Below are positions 29,951-42,700 of a stretch of DNA of 64,000 nucleotides, one piece after another. The notes under the pieces were generated by a model that saw only the letters and a list, made by a program, of their open reading frames with translations, ran no database searches and had not been told where the DNA came from. A program made the translations under genes and the position numbers. How positions within the stretch are numbered: the first letter of the stretch is position 1; each line of letters opens with the position of its first letter. Source of the DNA: Salisapilia sapeloensis (Eukaryota > Oomycota > Peronosporomycetes > Peronosporales > Salisapiliaceae). The stretch is taken from positions 36,880 through 100,879 of the forward strand of contig JAADVB010000040.1 of assembly GCA_023334545.1 (NCBI GenBank), written 5' to 3'.

Positions 29951-31279
29951 TTATTTGGAATGACGCTTGCAAAAGTTCGCCATACGAGTGTAAGCATCTT
30001 CGAGGACTTCCTTGGACGGACATGTGATCGTACGGAAAAAGTTGGGCATCTCGAAGCACTTGCCAGGCATGACCAAGACCGACTCTTCTTCCAAGAACTT
30101 GTGCATAAAGTCCATGTCGTCCTCAATGTCCACGTACAAGCTTGGGTCGATCTCGACCATGGCGTACAGAGCACCCTGCGGTTCCACCACACGCATGCCT
30201 GGGATTTTGCTGATCACGTCGATCGTGAACTTGGCGTTGTCCTCGATCGTCTGGAAGTAGGACTTTTTGAACTCAGCCAACTCTTTCTCCAGCTCGCTGC
30301 CTGGCTCGGGCGTCAGCATCGCCGGAATCGTGCTCTGGCACAACGAATTTGCACCGAACGTGATCAAGGCAATGTTGCCGAAGCCAGCCCTGACTTGCTT
30401 GAGCCTGTCGTTCTTGTCGTAGACGACGACCCAGCCGATACGCCATCCAGGCACGAGGAAGTGTTTGCCCATGCCACCAACCATGATGATCGGAACGTTC
30501 TTCGAGAGCGACGCAAGTGGGTAAAAGACGTTGTCTCCGAACGTCATGTCACCGTAGATCTCGTCCGTGATGATTGGCAAGTTGTTACGCTCAGCCAATT
30601 CGAGGATCTCGAGCAAGTGCTCCTTGGTGTAGACACTGCCACACGGGTTGGATGGGTTCGTCACGAGGATACCGCGAGTCTTGTCATCGATGAGAGACTG
30701 CATGTGCTCCAAGTCGGACTCCCACTGCTTTTCAGGCAAAAGTCGGTAGAAGCGAGGTTCGATCTGACGAGAAGTACAGAAGGTCTCGTACGCGGGGAAA
30801 CCAGGCTGCGGCAAGAGGAGGTTCTCGCCAGGGTTCAAGAGGCCGGTGATGGCCATGTCAAGAGCGCCAGCACAGCCACTCGTGATGAGGACGTCATCCT
30901 TCGTCACGGGCGAAAGCTCTTCGCTGTACCGCTTGGCAATGGCAGCACGCGCATCTGCGTTGCCTGTGCTATGCTGGTATCCATTGTACTTGCCACTCCT
31001 GTGCCATGCAGTGCGTCAGTGATCGAGTTAGAAGATGATTATAGATTGCAAAATATACTTGAGGTTGTCGACGATGGTCTGTTCAAGAGCAGGTGGGCAA
31101 CGGAGGTTCCCAAACAAGGTCGGGTCACCAGCAGCAAGCAGAATGAGCTTCTTGTCCGGGTCGTTCGGCATCTTGAGGCCTTCCGTCACAGTGCGCATGG
31201 GATTCGTGATGCGCATCGCGAATTCCGAGGCCAAGATCTCCTGGACCTTTTCATAGTTGTCTTGGTTGTCAGTTGCCAT
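29951..31279 (-). CDS. Tyrosine-aminotransferase-like PLP enzyme, copy 3
   Basis: Exons 31279-31059 and 30998-29951 give 422 aa; the 60-bp intron splits the Lys codon in DNLK/SGKYNGYQHSTG, a place where the other two copies have no intron. The PLP-enzyme motifs are complete: AAGDPTLFG, TSGCAGALDMAI, TNPSNPCGS, TDEIYGDMTFGD, the PLP lysine at about residue 252 in VGGMGKHFLVPGWRIGW, and FRTITCPS. It is closest to copy 1 in the central domain (PEKQWESDLEHMQSLIDD). Expected to transaminate aromatic amino acids in the cytosol. A long open frame on the plus strand (29960-31375) is an antisense shadow. Confidence 0.9.
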
Positions 31280-31307
31280 CTTGCGGAGACTTGTGTACTG
31301 GATGGTA

Positions 31308-31320
31308 GAATAGAAAGTGA
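31308..31320 (-). promoter_or_regulatory. Initiator-like motif of aminotransferase copy 3
   Basis: Minus strand reads TCACTTTCTATTC, matching the start of the motif before copy 2 (TCACTTTCAATT) with one change. It lies 28 bp before the ATG at 31279. Confidence 0.45.
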
Positions 31321-31998
31321 CAATTCCGACAGCAGATCATTGCGCTCGATGTTAGGTAGAGATAGGATGACGTAAGCATCGGCAATTCTATGGATACTAT
31401 TGGTACACTTCGCTTGTAGTAACAAGGAGGTTGTGGAAAGAGGATGTCATATATCCCGAGAGCTTCATTAATAGGTGGTCATGAAAAGATAATGAAGCGC
31501 TTGTTAGGTTCTATAGCTGTAGACTTTTGAAAGCATCAATCTTGCAAATTGTCTTTACTTGATAGGAATAGATGGTGTCATTAGCCCTGCCTTTGATAGA
31601 GAGCGATGTGCAAGATGAGATCTTGGTATCGACGTGGACGGAATCAAGTCTATGAGCAGAGTTTGACTAGGCTGAATAATGCAAAGCAAACATACGGACC
31701 TTCGGTTTTTCTTTGATGCTCGAGATTGACACGAGATTAAAAACGCGACTGTCGTAGTGACTGCATTGGCAATCAAATGCACTCACACTTTCCAATGCGC
31801 ATATAAAGCATTTTAGAATATAAGTCATTGCTCTTACAACCGTAAGATCCCAAGAATTGCTATGGCGGACAGTCTTCGCATCAAATCAAGAGATGAGCAA
31901 CCAATAGCTTCATGCAATCTTCAACACCTGTCCAAGATTTACATAACAATTAACGCGTAGCCGCTACGGTACATCCTTGGTACGTGGATATCTGCCTG

Positions 31999-32017
31999 CC
32001 ATTTTCACTCGATTTCT
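31999..32017 (+). promoter_or_regulatory. Initiator-like motif of OLA1
   Basis: CCATTTTCAC followed by TCGATTTCT resembles the oomycete initiator (CCATTTT) with a downstream ATTT element, 32 bp before the ATG. Confidence 0.35.
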
Positions 32018-32049
32018 AGAAAGCACCACGACTTCACTACTGCTTTATC

Positions 32050-33507
32050 ATGGCTCCTAAGAAGAAGGACGATGTACGTAGTCTAGCATGCTGATGAAAA
32101 ATATTCACCTTTATAAAACTTTAATTCCATATTTAAAAATATCTCTCGATTCGACTTGAGATCAATGTACTCATGAAATATTTGTGTAGCAACCTGCCCG
32201 CTCCTACCTCGGTCGTCCCGGCAACAATGTCAAGATCGGTATTGTCGGTGTACCAAACGTTGGCAAAAGTACATTCTTCAACTGTCTTTCGAAGCTGAAC
32301 ATTCCGGCCGAGAACTTCCCTTTCTGTACCATCGAGCCGAATGAAGCCGTCGTCCCTGTTCCGGACCAGCGATTCAACTGGCTTGTCGACAAGTACAAGC
32401 CCACGAGCGTGTATGCACCAGTTTTCTCATTCCTACATGACCTTTGGCTGATAAATGACTGGTTTATAGGGTGCCACCCGTGATGACGATCACGGACATT
32501 GCTGGTCTTGTCAAGGGTGCTTCCGAAGGTGCTGGACTGGGTAACGCTTTCTTGTCCCACATCCAGGCCGTCGATGCCATCTACCACATGGTCCGTGGAT
32601 TCGATTCGACCGAAGTTACGCACGTCGAAGGTTTGTCTATCTTGTCTTCTAATAACTCTATCAGATGCTCACATGAAATACCTAGGCAATGTGGATCCTG
32701 TGCGTGATATGAAGATCATCCAGGACGAATTGCGTATGAAAGATCTGGCGCTCGTGACCAAGACCGTCGACGGTATGGCCAAGAACGTCGAGCGTGGTGT
32801 CGGTGGCAAAGAGAAGAAGCTCGAGTTCGAAAGCCTTTGCCGCGTGAAAGAGTGGCTGGAGGCTGGCAAGGATGTGTCCTTTGGCAACTGGGGTCCTCTT
32901 GATGTCGAAGTCTTGAACAAGCTGCAGCTCTTGACTGCCAAGCCTGTCATCTACCTCGTCAACGTCAGCAAGAAGGACTACCTGCGTAAGGGCAACAAGT
33001 ACCTTCCGAAGATTGCCGAATACGTCAAGGAGCGTGGTGGAGACGAGATTGTCATCCCCATCAGTTGTGAGTTTGAGCAGGAGATGCTCGACTTGGAACA
33101 GAGCGAGCAGTTGGCCGAGTATCAGAAGGAGAACCCGACGCACAAGAGCGTCTTGAACCGTGTGCTCAAGCAAGGATACCACGCGCTTGGTCTGATCCAC
33201 TTCTTCACGGCCGGTAAAGATGAAGTGCGAGGTTGGACGATTCGTAAGGGTCGCTACGCACCTCAGGCGGCAGGTGTGATCCACACGGACTTTGAGAAGG
33301 GATTCATCATGGCCGAAGTCCAGAGCTTTGCTGACCTGAAAGAGTTGGGAACGGAAGAAGCAGTCAAGAAGGCTGGTAAACTCAAGCAGCAAGGCAAGAA
33401 ATACGAGGTACTCTTCTATTGTATGTATAAGTTGTCTCTAGCAGATATTGATTTGTCTGGAATAGGTGCAAGACGGTGACATCATCTTTTTCAAGTTTAA
33501 CAACTAG
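32050..33507 (+). CDS. OLA1: Obg-like ATPase 1 (OLA1/YchF), five exons
   Basis: P-loop ATPase of the YchF subfamily, known to bind ribosomes and act in translation and stress control. Exons 32050-32073, 32190-32410, 32470-32630, 32686-33407 and 33466-33507 give 389 aa, close to the usual ~396. Introns are 116, 59, 55 and 58 bp. Seen in order: a Lys-rich start (MAPKKKDD), the Walker [10 protein letters not shown], the DxxG region [11 protein letters not shown], the G4-position NVSKKD, then the coiled-coil and the TGS domain with [27 protein letters not shown] and the end [15 protein letters not shown]. Each splice restores conserved family sequence. At the G4 site animals have NLSE; here the Glu is Lys. 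This is the most intron-rich gene of the window. Confidence 0.95.
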
Positions 33508-33715
33508 ACGGCATCTGGAGGTCCTCCTAGTGACTAGAAAGAAATGGGAAAGTTGCTTTGGATGCACAATGTATTTGTCTTTTTATCGATTCTGTTGAAC
33601 AGGATGTGCGATCTATTCTGGAAAAAGTAAGTTTCAATTTTGGATGTGCCGTCGGACATGGGAAAAGATGAAACCACGCGTCTTTTCAAAACGACTCGCG
33701 ACGCTTGTGACGACG

Positions 33716-33730
33716 TTCATTCCAATATCC
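33716..33730 (+). promoter_or_regulatory. Initiator-like motif of the dynein gene
   Basis: TTCATTC directly followed by CAATATCC resembles the fused initiator/flanking element, 49 bp before the proposed start codon at 33780. Confidence 0.35.
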
Positions 33731-33779
33731 AGACGCTTCGCCACAGCTCTATCTTCTATCTGGCACGTTATAATCGACA

Positions 33780-36700
33780 ATGGTAGGTCTCTTTTTCTAC
33801 TACTTGTCACCCATCTCTAACGATGTATTCTCCAGCCGATTGGCTTTGGCTGTGAACCAGAGCTGGTATGGTCATGTCCACGCCAGACGGGAGACATTCC
33901 ACTCAAACGGTCGGGCCATTCACTCACGCTTTACACATCCGACACAGCGTCATCCGTGTACCTCTTTGGCGGGTGCGACCACAAGTCTCCACCTGGACCA
34001 ACAAACGACTTGTATCGCCTGGATATCTCGAATGGATATGCCTGGCACAAAGTACAGCTTGGGTCGTCGGATGAACCACCGCCGAGGTGGAGACACAGTG
34101 CCGTCCTATTTGAAAAGAAGATTATCGTCTTTGGTGGATTCGCGCCGGATAAACGTCTGAACGATGTCTGGGTCTTTGATCTCGAGCTCAAGGTCTGGGA
34201 GCAGATCCACCCGGACAGTTTCTGGGAAGGACTTCCGCAATGTCGGGGCGCGCACTCTGCTACGGTCGTCGAAGACAAAATGTACGTTTTTGGAGGATAT
34301 GGTGGCAACGGGTATGGACGCATGGACTTTAATGATATGCATGCGCTTGATCTGAATCGAATGCGATGGGAAGAGATTGCTTGTGAAGGTGAAAAGCCAG
34401 AGCCTCGATCAGGACACCAGACGTGTCTAGTTGAAAGACAACTGCTTGTAGTTGGCGGATGGAATAGCGCGAAACAGTTCAACGACGCTTTCTTGTTCGA
34501 TCTGGACACCAAGACATGGAGTAACACCGTGCCGGCATTGCCAGCTCCAATATGGAACCACTCGATGGTAGGCATACGAGCTGTGCCTTACTGGAAGGTC
34601 TTCTTATTCGGAGGCACGAGTGGTGATTTGACCGAGTCTGGGACTTCCCAAGGGACGTACATGAATGACATACTCGTGCTTGACTTGGGTGCGGTGGAAT
34701 GGGTGAATCCGATTATTAAAGGTGACCCACCACTCCCCCGATCTGACACGGACGTCGTGTTCGATCGTACTACCAACCACTGCATCTTGTTTGGTGGATG
34801 GGCCAACCGTTGGTTTGATGACTTGCATGTATTGAACGGCAGCGAGATTGTCGGACCTCCATACGCCGTATCGTCGATGGAGCCGACGACAGGACCTATC
34901 ACTGGTAGGTCGACTGTGCAAGTGCATGGCGTTGATTTTGTCGATCAGGCTGTTACCGTCCGTTTCGCTGTAGCTAAAGGGGCGGTGGATGTCACAGGGA
35001 GTGTCGAGTCCAGCACTATTGTCAGCGCCACGACTCCGAACTTTGAAAAATACGGTGCCTTGTCTGCGGAAGTGCGTGTGTCGATCGGAGGCCAGCCATT
35101 CACGAACGCTTGGACGAACTTTAAATTTCACTCTGTCACATCAGCTCCAAAGTCTCTAGCGTTTGGACCTTGCTTGATAAGACTGAACGAAGCATGCGTT
35201 GCGGAACAACCAACGACGTTTGTGATTCAATCAAGAGATAAAGATGGCAATCCACGTGACTGTGGAGGTGACGAGTTCACGATCCAGTTGAAGCCTTCTG
35301 ACAAGGAGGTGAGTGAGGAGGAAGTGGTGGTGATTAGTTCTGTCGTGGATAAGAAGGATGGTAGCTACATGGTCACGTTTACACCTCCTGCCGCTGGGGA
35401 GTACGATCTCTCAGTCGAATTCGACGGGACGTTCAATGGCATCCCTGGACATGTGCGTGGATCTCCGTTTAAAGTCAGTTGCTCGGATGCGACACCGGAG
35501 AACAAAGCAGCGTGTTTGCCTCCCATTGCGAGTGGGAAGGACCTGACGTCGCCAGAGCTGGTGCGTCGTATGATGGCGACGATGAATAAACGCAATGGAG
35601 AATTTCGTCGCTTGCTTGTGGATCTGAGGAAAGACATTCCGAATAATGACGTTGATGGTCTGGATACATTGCGCAAGGTCAAGGAGATTATTAAAAAGCT
35701 TGAGAACGAGAATACATCGAATCAACTCATCCTGGATCAAGTTCGTCAGTTACTTGCGACTGTCAAGAAGATTGGAGGTCACGTGGATAAAGAGTTGAAT
35801 GAAGTGGAGAACATGGAGAAACTGTTTCACGAAGTGCAGAAGCAAGTGCCTGTTACAGAGCAGCGAATTCAAGAGCCGACGCGTATCTTTAGTGAAAAGA
35901 CCGAGGAAAAGATTGTCAATTATGAAAAGACTATCAGGTCCAAATTGGAGACGTTCAAGACGCTAGAATTCTGGTCGTCGGAGCTAAAGCCGGACAAGGG
36001 TTTGGATGCGATTAGTCTGTTCTTCCGAGATTGGGATGCAGAAATGAAGAAGTGCGAAGAGAACAAGGTGTTGTGTAACGTCTTTGGGTTTCCTCAGCTC
36101 ATGAATGAGACGATGCGCATGATGGAAGTGATGCGTGCCGACGCGGAGAGTATGAAGGGCGTTTGGGCTATCATCAAGCGTTCGAAACTCTTTTTCGAAA
36201 ACACTAAAGAGATTTTATTCAAGGAAGTCGATGTCAATGCTCTTCAAATTGAGATCCAGTCTTGCTTGAAAGAGCTCAAGAAGATGCCAAAGAGTATTCA
36301 ATGGTGTGATGCATATAAGTCTATCTTGGCTGAATGCCAAGCCTTTGATAAGACTCATCCTCTCATCCGGTGTCTATCATCGACGTACATGCGACCTCGT
36401 CATTGGAAACGGATTATGCTTAAAACGGGCGACTTCCCGACTCCGGATGAAGACCCGACACAAAAACTAGAGCTCTTGCTGAGTAAAAACTTACACCAGT
36501 TCTCCTCCGACATCACCGAAATATGCTATGAAGCCGAGAAGGAGCAAGAGTTGGAGCTTCGTTTGATTGAATTGGAAGGCATTTGGGCAGAGATCTTGTG
36601 GGAGATGAATCCTTACAACCCTGGTGCATCAGAAGAAGAGATTGTTCCGTTACTCAAGGTATCTGAAGAGAACTTTGAACTACTTGAGACCCATCAGATT

Positions 36701-39700
36701 GATGTACAAGGCATGAGTGCCTCACCTTATCAGTCCGATTTTGAGCCACGAGTTGCAAGCCTGCAGATTGGTCTTTCATCAGTAAATGAAGTGGTCTTAC
36801 TGCTTGGTGATATCCAACGATCGTGGAGCTACCTTGAACCACTCTTTATTCAGTCTGAAGAAGTAAAAAAGCAACTGCCAGAACTTACGGCGGACTTTGA
36901 AGAAATTGATGTTGATGTACGACGCATTCTCAAGGAGGCATGGGCGACACAGAATGTGCGTGAGGCATGTACAAAGCCTGAGCTTATCAAGACACTCGAA
37001 AGTATTGTAGAGAAATTGGAGCTGTGTAAGCATCGGTTGAAAGAGTTTCTGGACGGCCGTCGTCGTCAATTCCCACGCTTCTACTTTATGTCGGAAGCTG
37101 ACTTGCTCGATATTCTTTCCAACGGTTCGCACCCGGAAAGAATCATGCACCATTGTTCTAAAATCTACTTGGCGACGAAAACGTTGTCACTAGTCGAGCG
37201 TGAGCATGAGAGACCAATGGCTACTGCTTTCGTGTCTGGTGTCGGCCATGAGATCGTTGACTTTGTCGAGCCAATCGTGCTGGATGGTGAAGCTGAGATC
37301 TACCTCGAGACTGTCATGCGAGCGATGCGATTTACGCTATTTAAGCACATTGAGCGCTCCCTTGTCACCTACACAGAGATGCCGCGTGTGGAGTGGATAA
37401 ACTATAAGGACGACAGTGGGAAGCCACAGGATGCGGCGCAGATCATATTGTTAGCAGCTGCAGTTCACTACGTGAAGGAAGTCGAGTCTGCCTTCCGAGC
37501 CATGACCGAAGGTCAGAAAGATGCGATGAGCGAGTACAATAAAGTCCAAGAGAAGCAGCTTGAAGATTTGATTAAATTGACACAGAGCAACATTTCGTCT
37601 GCTGAACGACAGCGGGTGATGGTGCTCATTACGATGGATGCCCATGGGCGTGATATCGTCGCAAATATGATCCGCTCTGGCGTAGATGACATCTCGTCGT
37701 TCCAATGGCAATCACAACTGAAGCACTATTTCTCACCTCCCCAAGGAAGTTTCCTTAAGCGTGATATGAACTTCCGTGGTGCAAATAACTCAAGAGCGCA
37801 AATCCTCATTTGTGATGCCGGTATCCCGTACGATTACGAGTACTTGGGTAATGGGCCGAGACTTGTGATTACGCCACTGACGGATCGTATTTACGTGACG
37901 GCGACACAGGCTCTGAACTTGCAAATGGGCTGTGCTCCTGCTGGTCCTGCTGGTACGGGTAAAACGGAGACCACAAAGGATCTCGCGAACGCACTTGGTA
38001 AAGTCTGCTACGTATTCAACTGTTCGCCGGAAATGGACTACAAGAGTTTGGGGAACATCTTCAAAGGTCTTGCGTCATCCGGAGCTTGGGGCTGCTTTGA
38101 TGAATTCAATCGACTCGTGCCTGAAGTGCTGTCCGTGTGTTCCGTTCAGTTCAAGGCTGTGTGTGACGCATGTAAGGCAGACGATGAGCGGTTTATCCTG
38201 GAAGAAGATGAGGTGAGTCTTGATCCAACCGTTGGTGCTTTCATTACGATGAACCCTGGCTACTTGGGTCGATCCGAACTTCCGGAAGGTCTGAAAGCTC
38301 TTTTCAGACCCATGACGGTCATGGTACCGGATCTCGTGCTCATCTGTGAAAACATGCTTATGGCAGAAGGTTTCACGCAAGCCAAGATCCTTGCCTCGAA
38401 GTTTTACGGACTGTACTCGTTGCTTGGTCAATTATTGTCCAAGCAGCTTCACTACGATTGGGGTCTTCGAGCTGTGAAGAGTGTTTTGTGCGTTGCCGGT
38501 GCTTTTAAACGTGCCGAACCCGACATTCCAGAGATTGATCTTCTCATGCGAGCTCTGCGTGACTTTAACATCCCTAAGATCGTGGCGGAAGATACGGTGA
38601 TCTTCTACGGATTGCTTGGTGATCTCTTCCCAAGAGATAGTCCGAATGTAGATGTACGCAATGATCCACCTCGTAAGAGAGATATGGAGCTTGAGTCGAT
38701 GGTACAAGGAGCTTCCGAAGCAATTAACAATTCCCCACGACCAGAATTTATGCTGAAAGTGGTTCAACTATCCGAGTTGTTGGCAATTCGACACTGTGTC
38801 TTTGTGATGGGACCTCCATCTTGTGGCAAGACGGAGACGTGGAAGACTTTGCGTAAAGCTCGAGAGATCATGGGTACTCCAATGGAAGTTCAAGACTTGA
38901 ATCCAAAGTCTGTGAGTACGAACGAGCTCTATGGCTACATTGTGTTGAAAACACGTGAATGGAAGGATGGTCTACTATCTCGTATTATGCGTGATCTAGG
39001 CTCACGCCGTCGAGATAATGGAGATGAAGATAACAATCCCAAGTGGATTATCCTGGATGGTGATCTTGATGCGAATTGGATTGAGTCGATGAACTCTGTG
39101 ATGGATGATAATCGAATGCTAACGCTAGCATCCAACGAGCGTATTCCGCTCAAGTCGCACATGAAGATGATTTTCGAGATCCGAGACCTGGTGTATGCGA
39201 CGCCCGCTACTGTGTCTCGAGCTGGTATCCTCTACATCTCGACGTCGGAAGGATATCAGTGGCGTTGCTTGATCGACAGTTGGCTCGATCATCACTGTCA
39301 AGAACCTGTCGACCATCGCTTGCGCAACATGATGTTCACAGCGGAGATTCGAGAGAAATTCCAGCAATTGTTTGACCAGTACGTTGATACAACGCTAAAG
39401 TACTTCCGAAAGAAGCTTGTACCGGTTGTTCCGGTGGAAGAGATTACACTTGTGACCAATCTGCTCAACATGATTGACTGTCTACTTACGCCAGAAGTGC
39501 TGAATGACTTTACCGTGATGCAGAATACGTTCGTCTTTTGCTGCGTCTGGGCGTTCGGCTCCATCTTGACTATAAGTGATGATGGCACGAACTACGCAGC
39601 AGAGTTTAGTACGTGGTGGAAGAACGAGTGGAAAGATGTGAAGATGGCAACGTCGGCTAGTAATACGGTGTTCGACTTTTGGCTTGATCCGAGTGAATCA

Positions 39701-42700
39701 AAGTTCACCTCCTGGTCCAAGAGTCCGTACTTTTACACGGAGACGTACGTATCTCCCAGTCCAATCAACCAGATCACAGTTCCAACCACCGAGACAGCGT
39801 CTTTAGCGTTTTGGTTGGAAAACTTGTTCATTAAAAATGTGCCGGTGATGGTCTGTGGTCCTGCTGGTACGGGAAAGACGCAGAATATCGTCGGTATGCT
39901 CAAGAAGCTTAGCAAGGACGAAGCAAACGCTGCTTTCCGATACTGTACGATCAACTTTAACTTTTACACGACGGGTGCCATCTTGCAACAGGCCATGTTT
40001 ACGCAGTTGGAGAGAAAGACTGGATGCAACCTTGGTCCGCCTGGGAAAGCCAAGCTGATCTACTTCATGGACGACTTGAACTTGCCAGAGGTCGATCCGT
40101 ACAATACTCAGAGTGCGATTTCTTTGCTCCGGCAAGTGATGGAGTACAAGCACTGGTTCGACCGTGCAAAACTCCAGAACCAGAATATTCTGAACACCCA
40201 AGTCGTAGCGTCCATGAACCCTACGGCAGGCTCATTCCTTGTGAATCCGCGTCTTCAACGGCACTTCTGTACATTCGCCATGGGCATGCCAGAGGCACCA
40301 AGTCTCGTTACGATCTATGAAACGTTCCTTGGTGGTCATCTCTCTACCTTTTCCGATGAACTGAAGAACCCGCAATTTGCCAATACGCTTATTAAAGCAG
40401 CTTTGGGCCTTCACACAAGTGTCGTAAACACGTTTAGAAAGACAGCCGCGAACTTCCACTATGAGTTTAATGTCCGACACTTGTCCAATCTGTTCCAAGG
40501 ACTCATTGCATCACAAAAGTCACGTTTCACCACGATTGAAAAGTTTGTCTTCTTATGGCTGCATGAAAGCGAACGTGTGTATGGTGATCGACTGGTGTCC
40601 AAAGCGGACATTGAAAAGTATAATCAACTCGTCCAGATGCAAGCGAAAAAGAGCTTTCCTTCGTGCAATACTAGTCGGTACTATGCCGTTGAAAATTCAT
40701 GGCCACTCATCTTCTGCCACTTTGCATCGGAAGGTGATCCTGAATACGACCAGATATCTGGTCAGAATCTAGATGACTTGAAGCGCATTCTTCAGGCGCA
40801 GCTCAAGGACTACAATAACAATGAGAACAATACGGCTATGCACCTCGATTTGTTCGACGACGCTGTCAAGCACGTTGCTCGCATAGTTCGTATCTTGCGG
40901 AATGAAAGTGGACACGCATTGCTTGTTGGTGTGGGCGGCAGTGGTAAGCGTTCACTTGCACGACTTGCGTCCTATATCTGTGGCTACACTGTTCGTCAGA
41001 TCACTATCAGCTCCAAGTACGGAGAGAATGAGTTTAAGGAAGATTTGAAAAAGATGCACATGGCTGTGGTCGAAATGTCTTCTCGCAATGAAGAGGATGG
41101 TGGCTTAGTCTTTATGCTGACGGATTCACAGATTACGAACGAGAAGTTCTTGATCTATTTGAACGATTTACTTGCTTCAGGAGAGATTCCGGACTTGTTC
41201 CCGATGGAAGATGTCGATACTATCGTTAGTTTGCTGTCTCCTGTAGCAGGTACAAAGGATCGAAAGGAAGTGATCAAGTTCTACCAGAGCGAGATCCGAA
41301 AGAGACTGCATCTATGTCTCTGCTTCTCTCCTGTCGGAGATGACTTCCGAAGCCGAGCGAGAAAGTTCCCAGCGCTGGTGAATTGTACTGTTATTGATTG
41401 GTTCCAGCCGTGGCCGAAAGAAGCTTTACTGTCCGTCGGAAAAGAGAAACTTAAGGATATTGGCGACTTGCTCGGGTCGGACGAGTCTCGAGCTGGTATT
41501 GAGATTTTCATGCCGTTCTCTTTCGAGTCAGTGAACAAGTGCGCTGAAAGGTTCTTCCATGTCGAGCGTCGACATGTATACACCACTCCAAAGTCGTACT
41601 TGGAGTTGCTTCAGCTATACAAAAAGATCTTGGGGAAAAAAGTAACTGAATATGCAAATGCAATCGATCGTTTGGACAAAGGTCTACAGAAACTCAAGGA
41701 GACTGGAGACACAGTCGCTCGATTGGAAGTAGAGCTAAAGGGAAAGCTAGAAGCTGCTGAAGATAAAAAGGCCGTGGCGTCTGGGATTGCCGAGGCTGTC
41801 AATAAGGAGAAAGCTAATGTGGAGATTGAAAGTAAGAAGGCGAATGAAGAGGCTGCTAAATGTGCTATCATTCAGACGGAGGTGACGGAGAAGCAAAAGT
41901 CGACGCAGGAAGATCTTGCCAAGGCAGAGCCAGCTGTCGAGCAAGCTATGGCAGCTCTGGATTCCTTGAACAAGAAGGATCTGGGTGAATGTAAGACGAT
42001 GAGTAAGCCTCCTGCAGGTGTTGACGATATCTTTGCTGCAACAATGGTGTTGCTCGCTGGTGTCCATCCGAATGTCCAGGTCACTAAGACGGGGAAAGTA
42101 AAAGATGTGAAATGGGATACTGTGAAGAAACAATTGCTGGGTAACATTCCGGAGTACATTGACTACTTGGTTGGTTTCAAGCAAGTGGTGGACGATGGTA
42201 AAGTGCCAGTAATCAACTGGAAGGAAGTGCGAGAGTTTTTGGAAAAAGAGCACTTTAACTATGACATTATCCTGACGAAAAACAAAGCTGCGGCTGGACT
42301 TTGTTCCTGGGTCGTTAATATCGTGACGTATTACGATATCTTGATCACGGTCGAGCCGAAGCGTCAGGCGTTAGCCGCAGCCAATCTAGAGCTAGAGACT
42401 GCAAACAATAGACTTGTGGAAGTTACGGATCTTGTGGCAGAGCTCCAGGCAAAGCTAGATAAGCTGCTTGAAGAAGCTGCAGCAGCTGAGAAGGAAAAGA
42501 ACGACGCTGTAAACTCTGTGGAGGAAGGAAACCGCAAGATGAAGCTTGCTGGGACCCTAACGAATGACCTGTCGAGTGAAAATGAACGTTGGGGAATTAA
42601 TGTCTTGCAGCTGCAGCAGGAGAAAGACCTCCTGGTGGGTGATGTGCTTCTTGCATCGGCTTTCATCTCGTACATTGGACCATTCACGAAACCCTTCCGT

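Larger units (their letters stand above)
31280..32049. other. Divergent promoter region, aminotransferase copy 3 and OLA1
   Basis: No coding frame or RNA gene recognised over 770 bp. Initiator-like motifs occur near both ends (31308-31320 minus; 31999-32017 plus). Confidence 0.5.

Noticed and set aside
29960-31375. 471-codon open frame on the plus strand opposite aminotransferase copy 3
   Set aside because: It is antisense to a gene with full family motifs; shadow frames of this kind also occur opposite the other copies and it shows no motif of its own.
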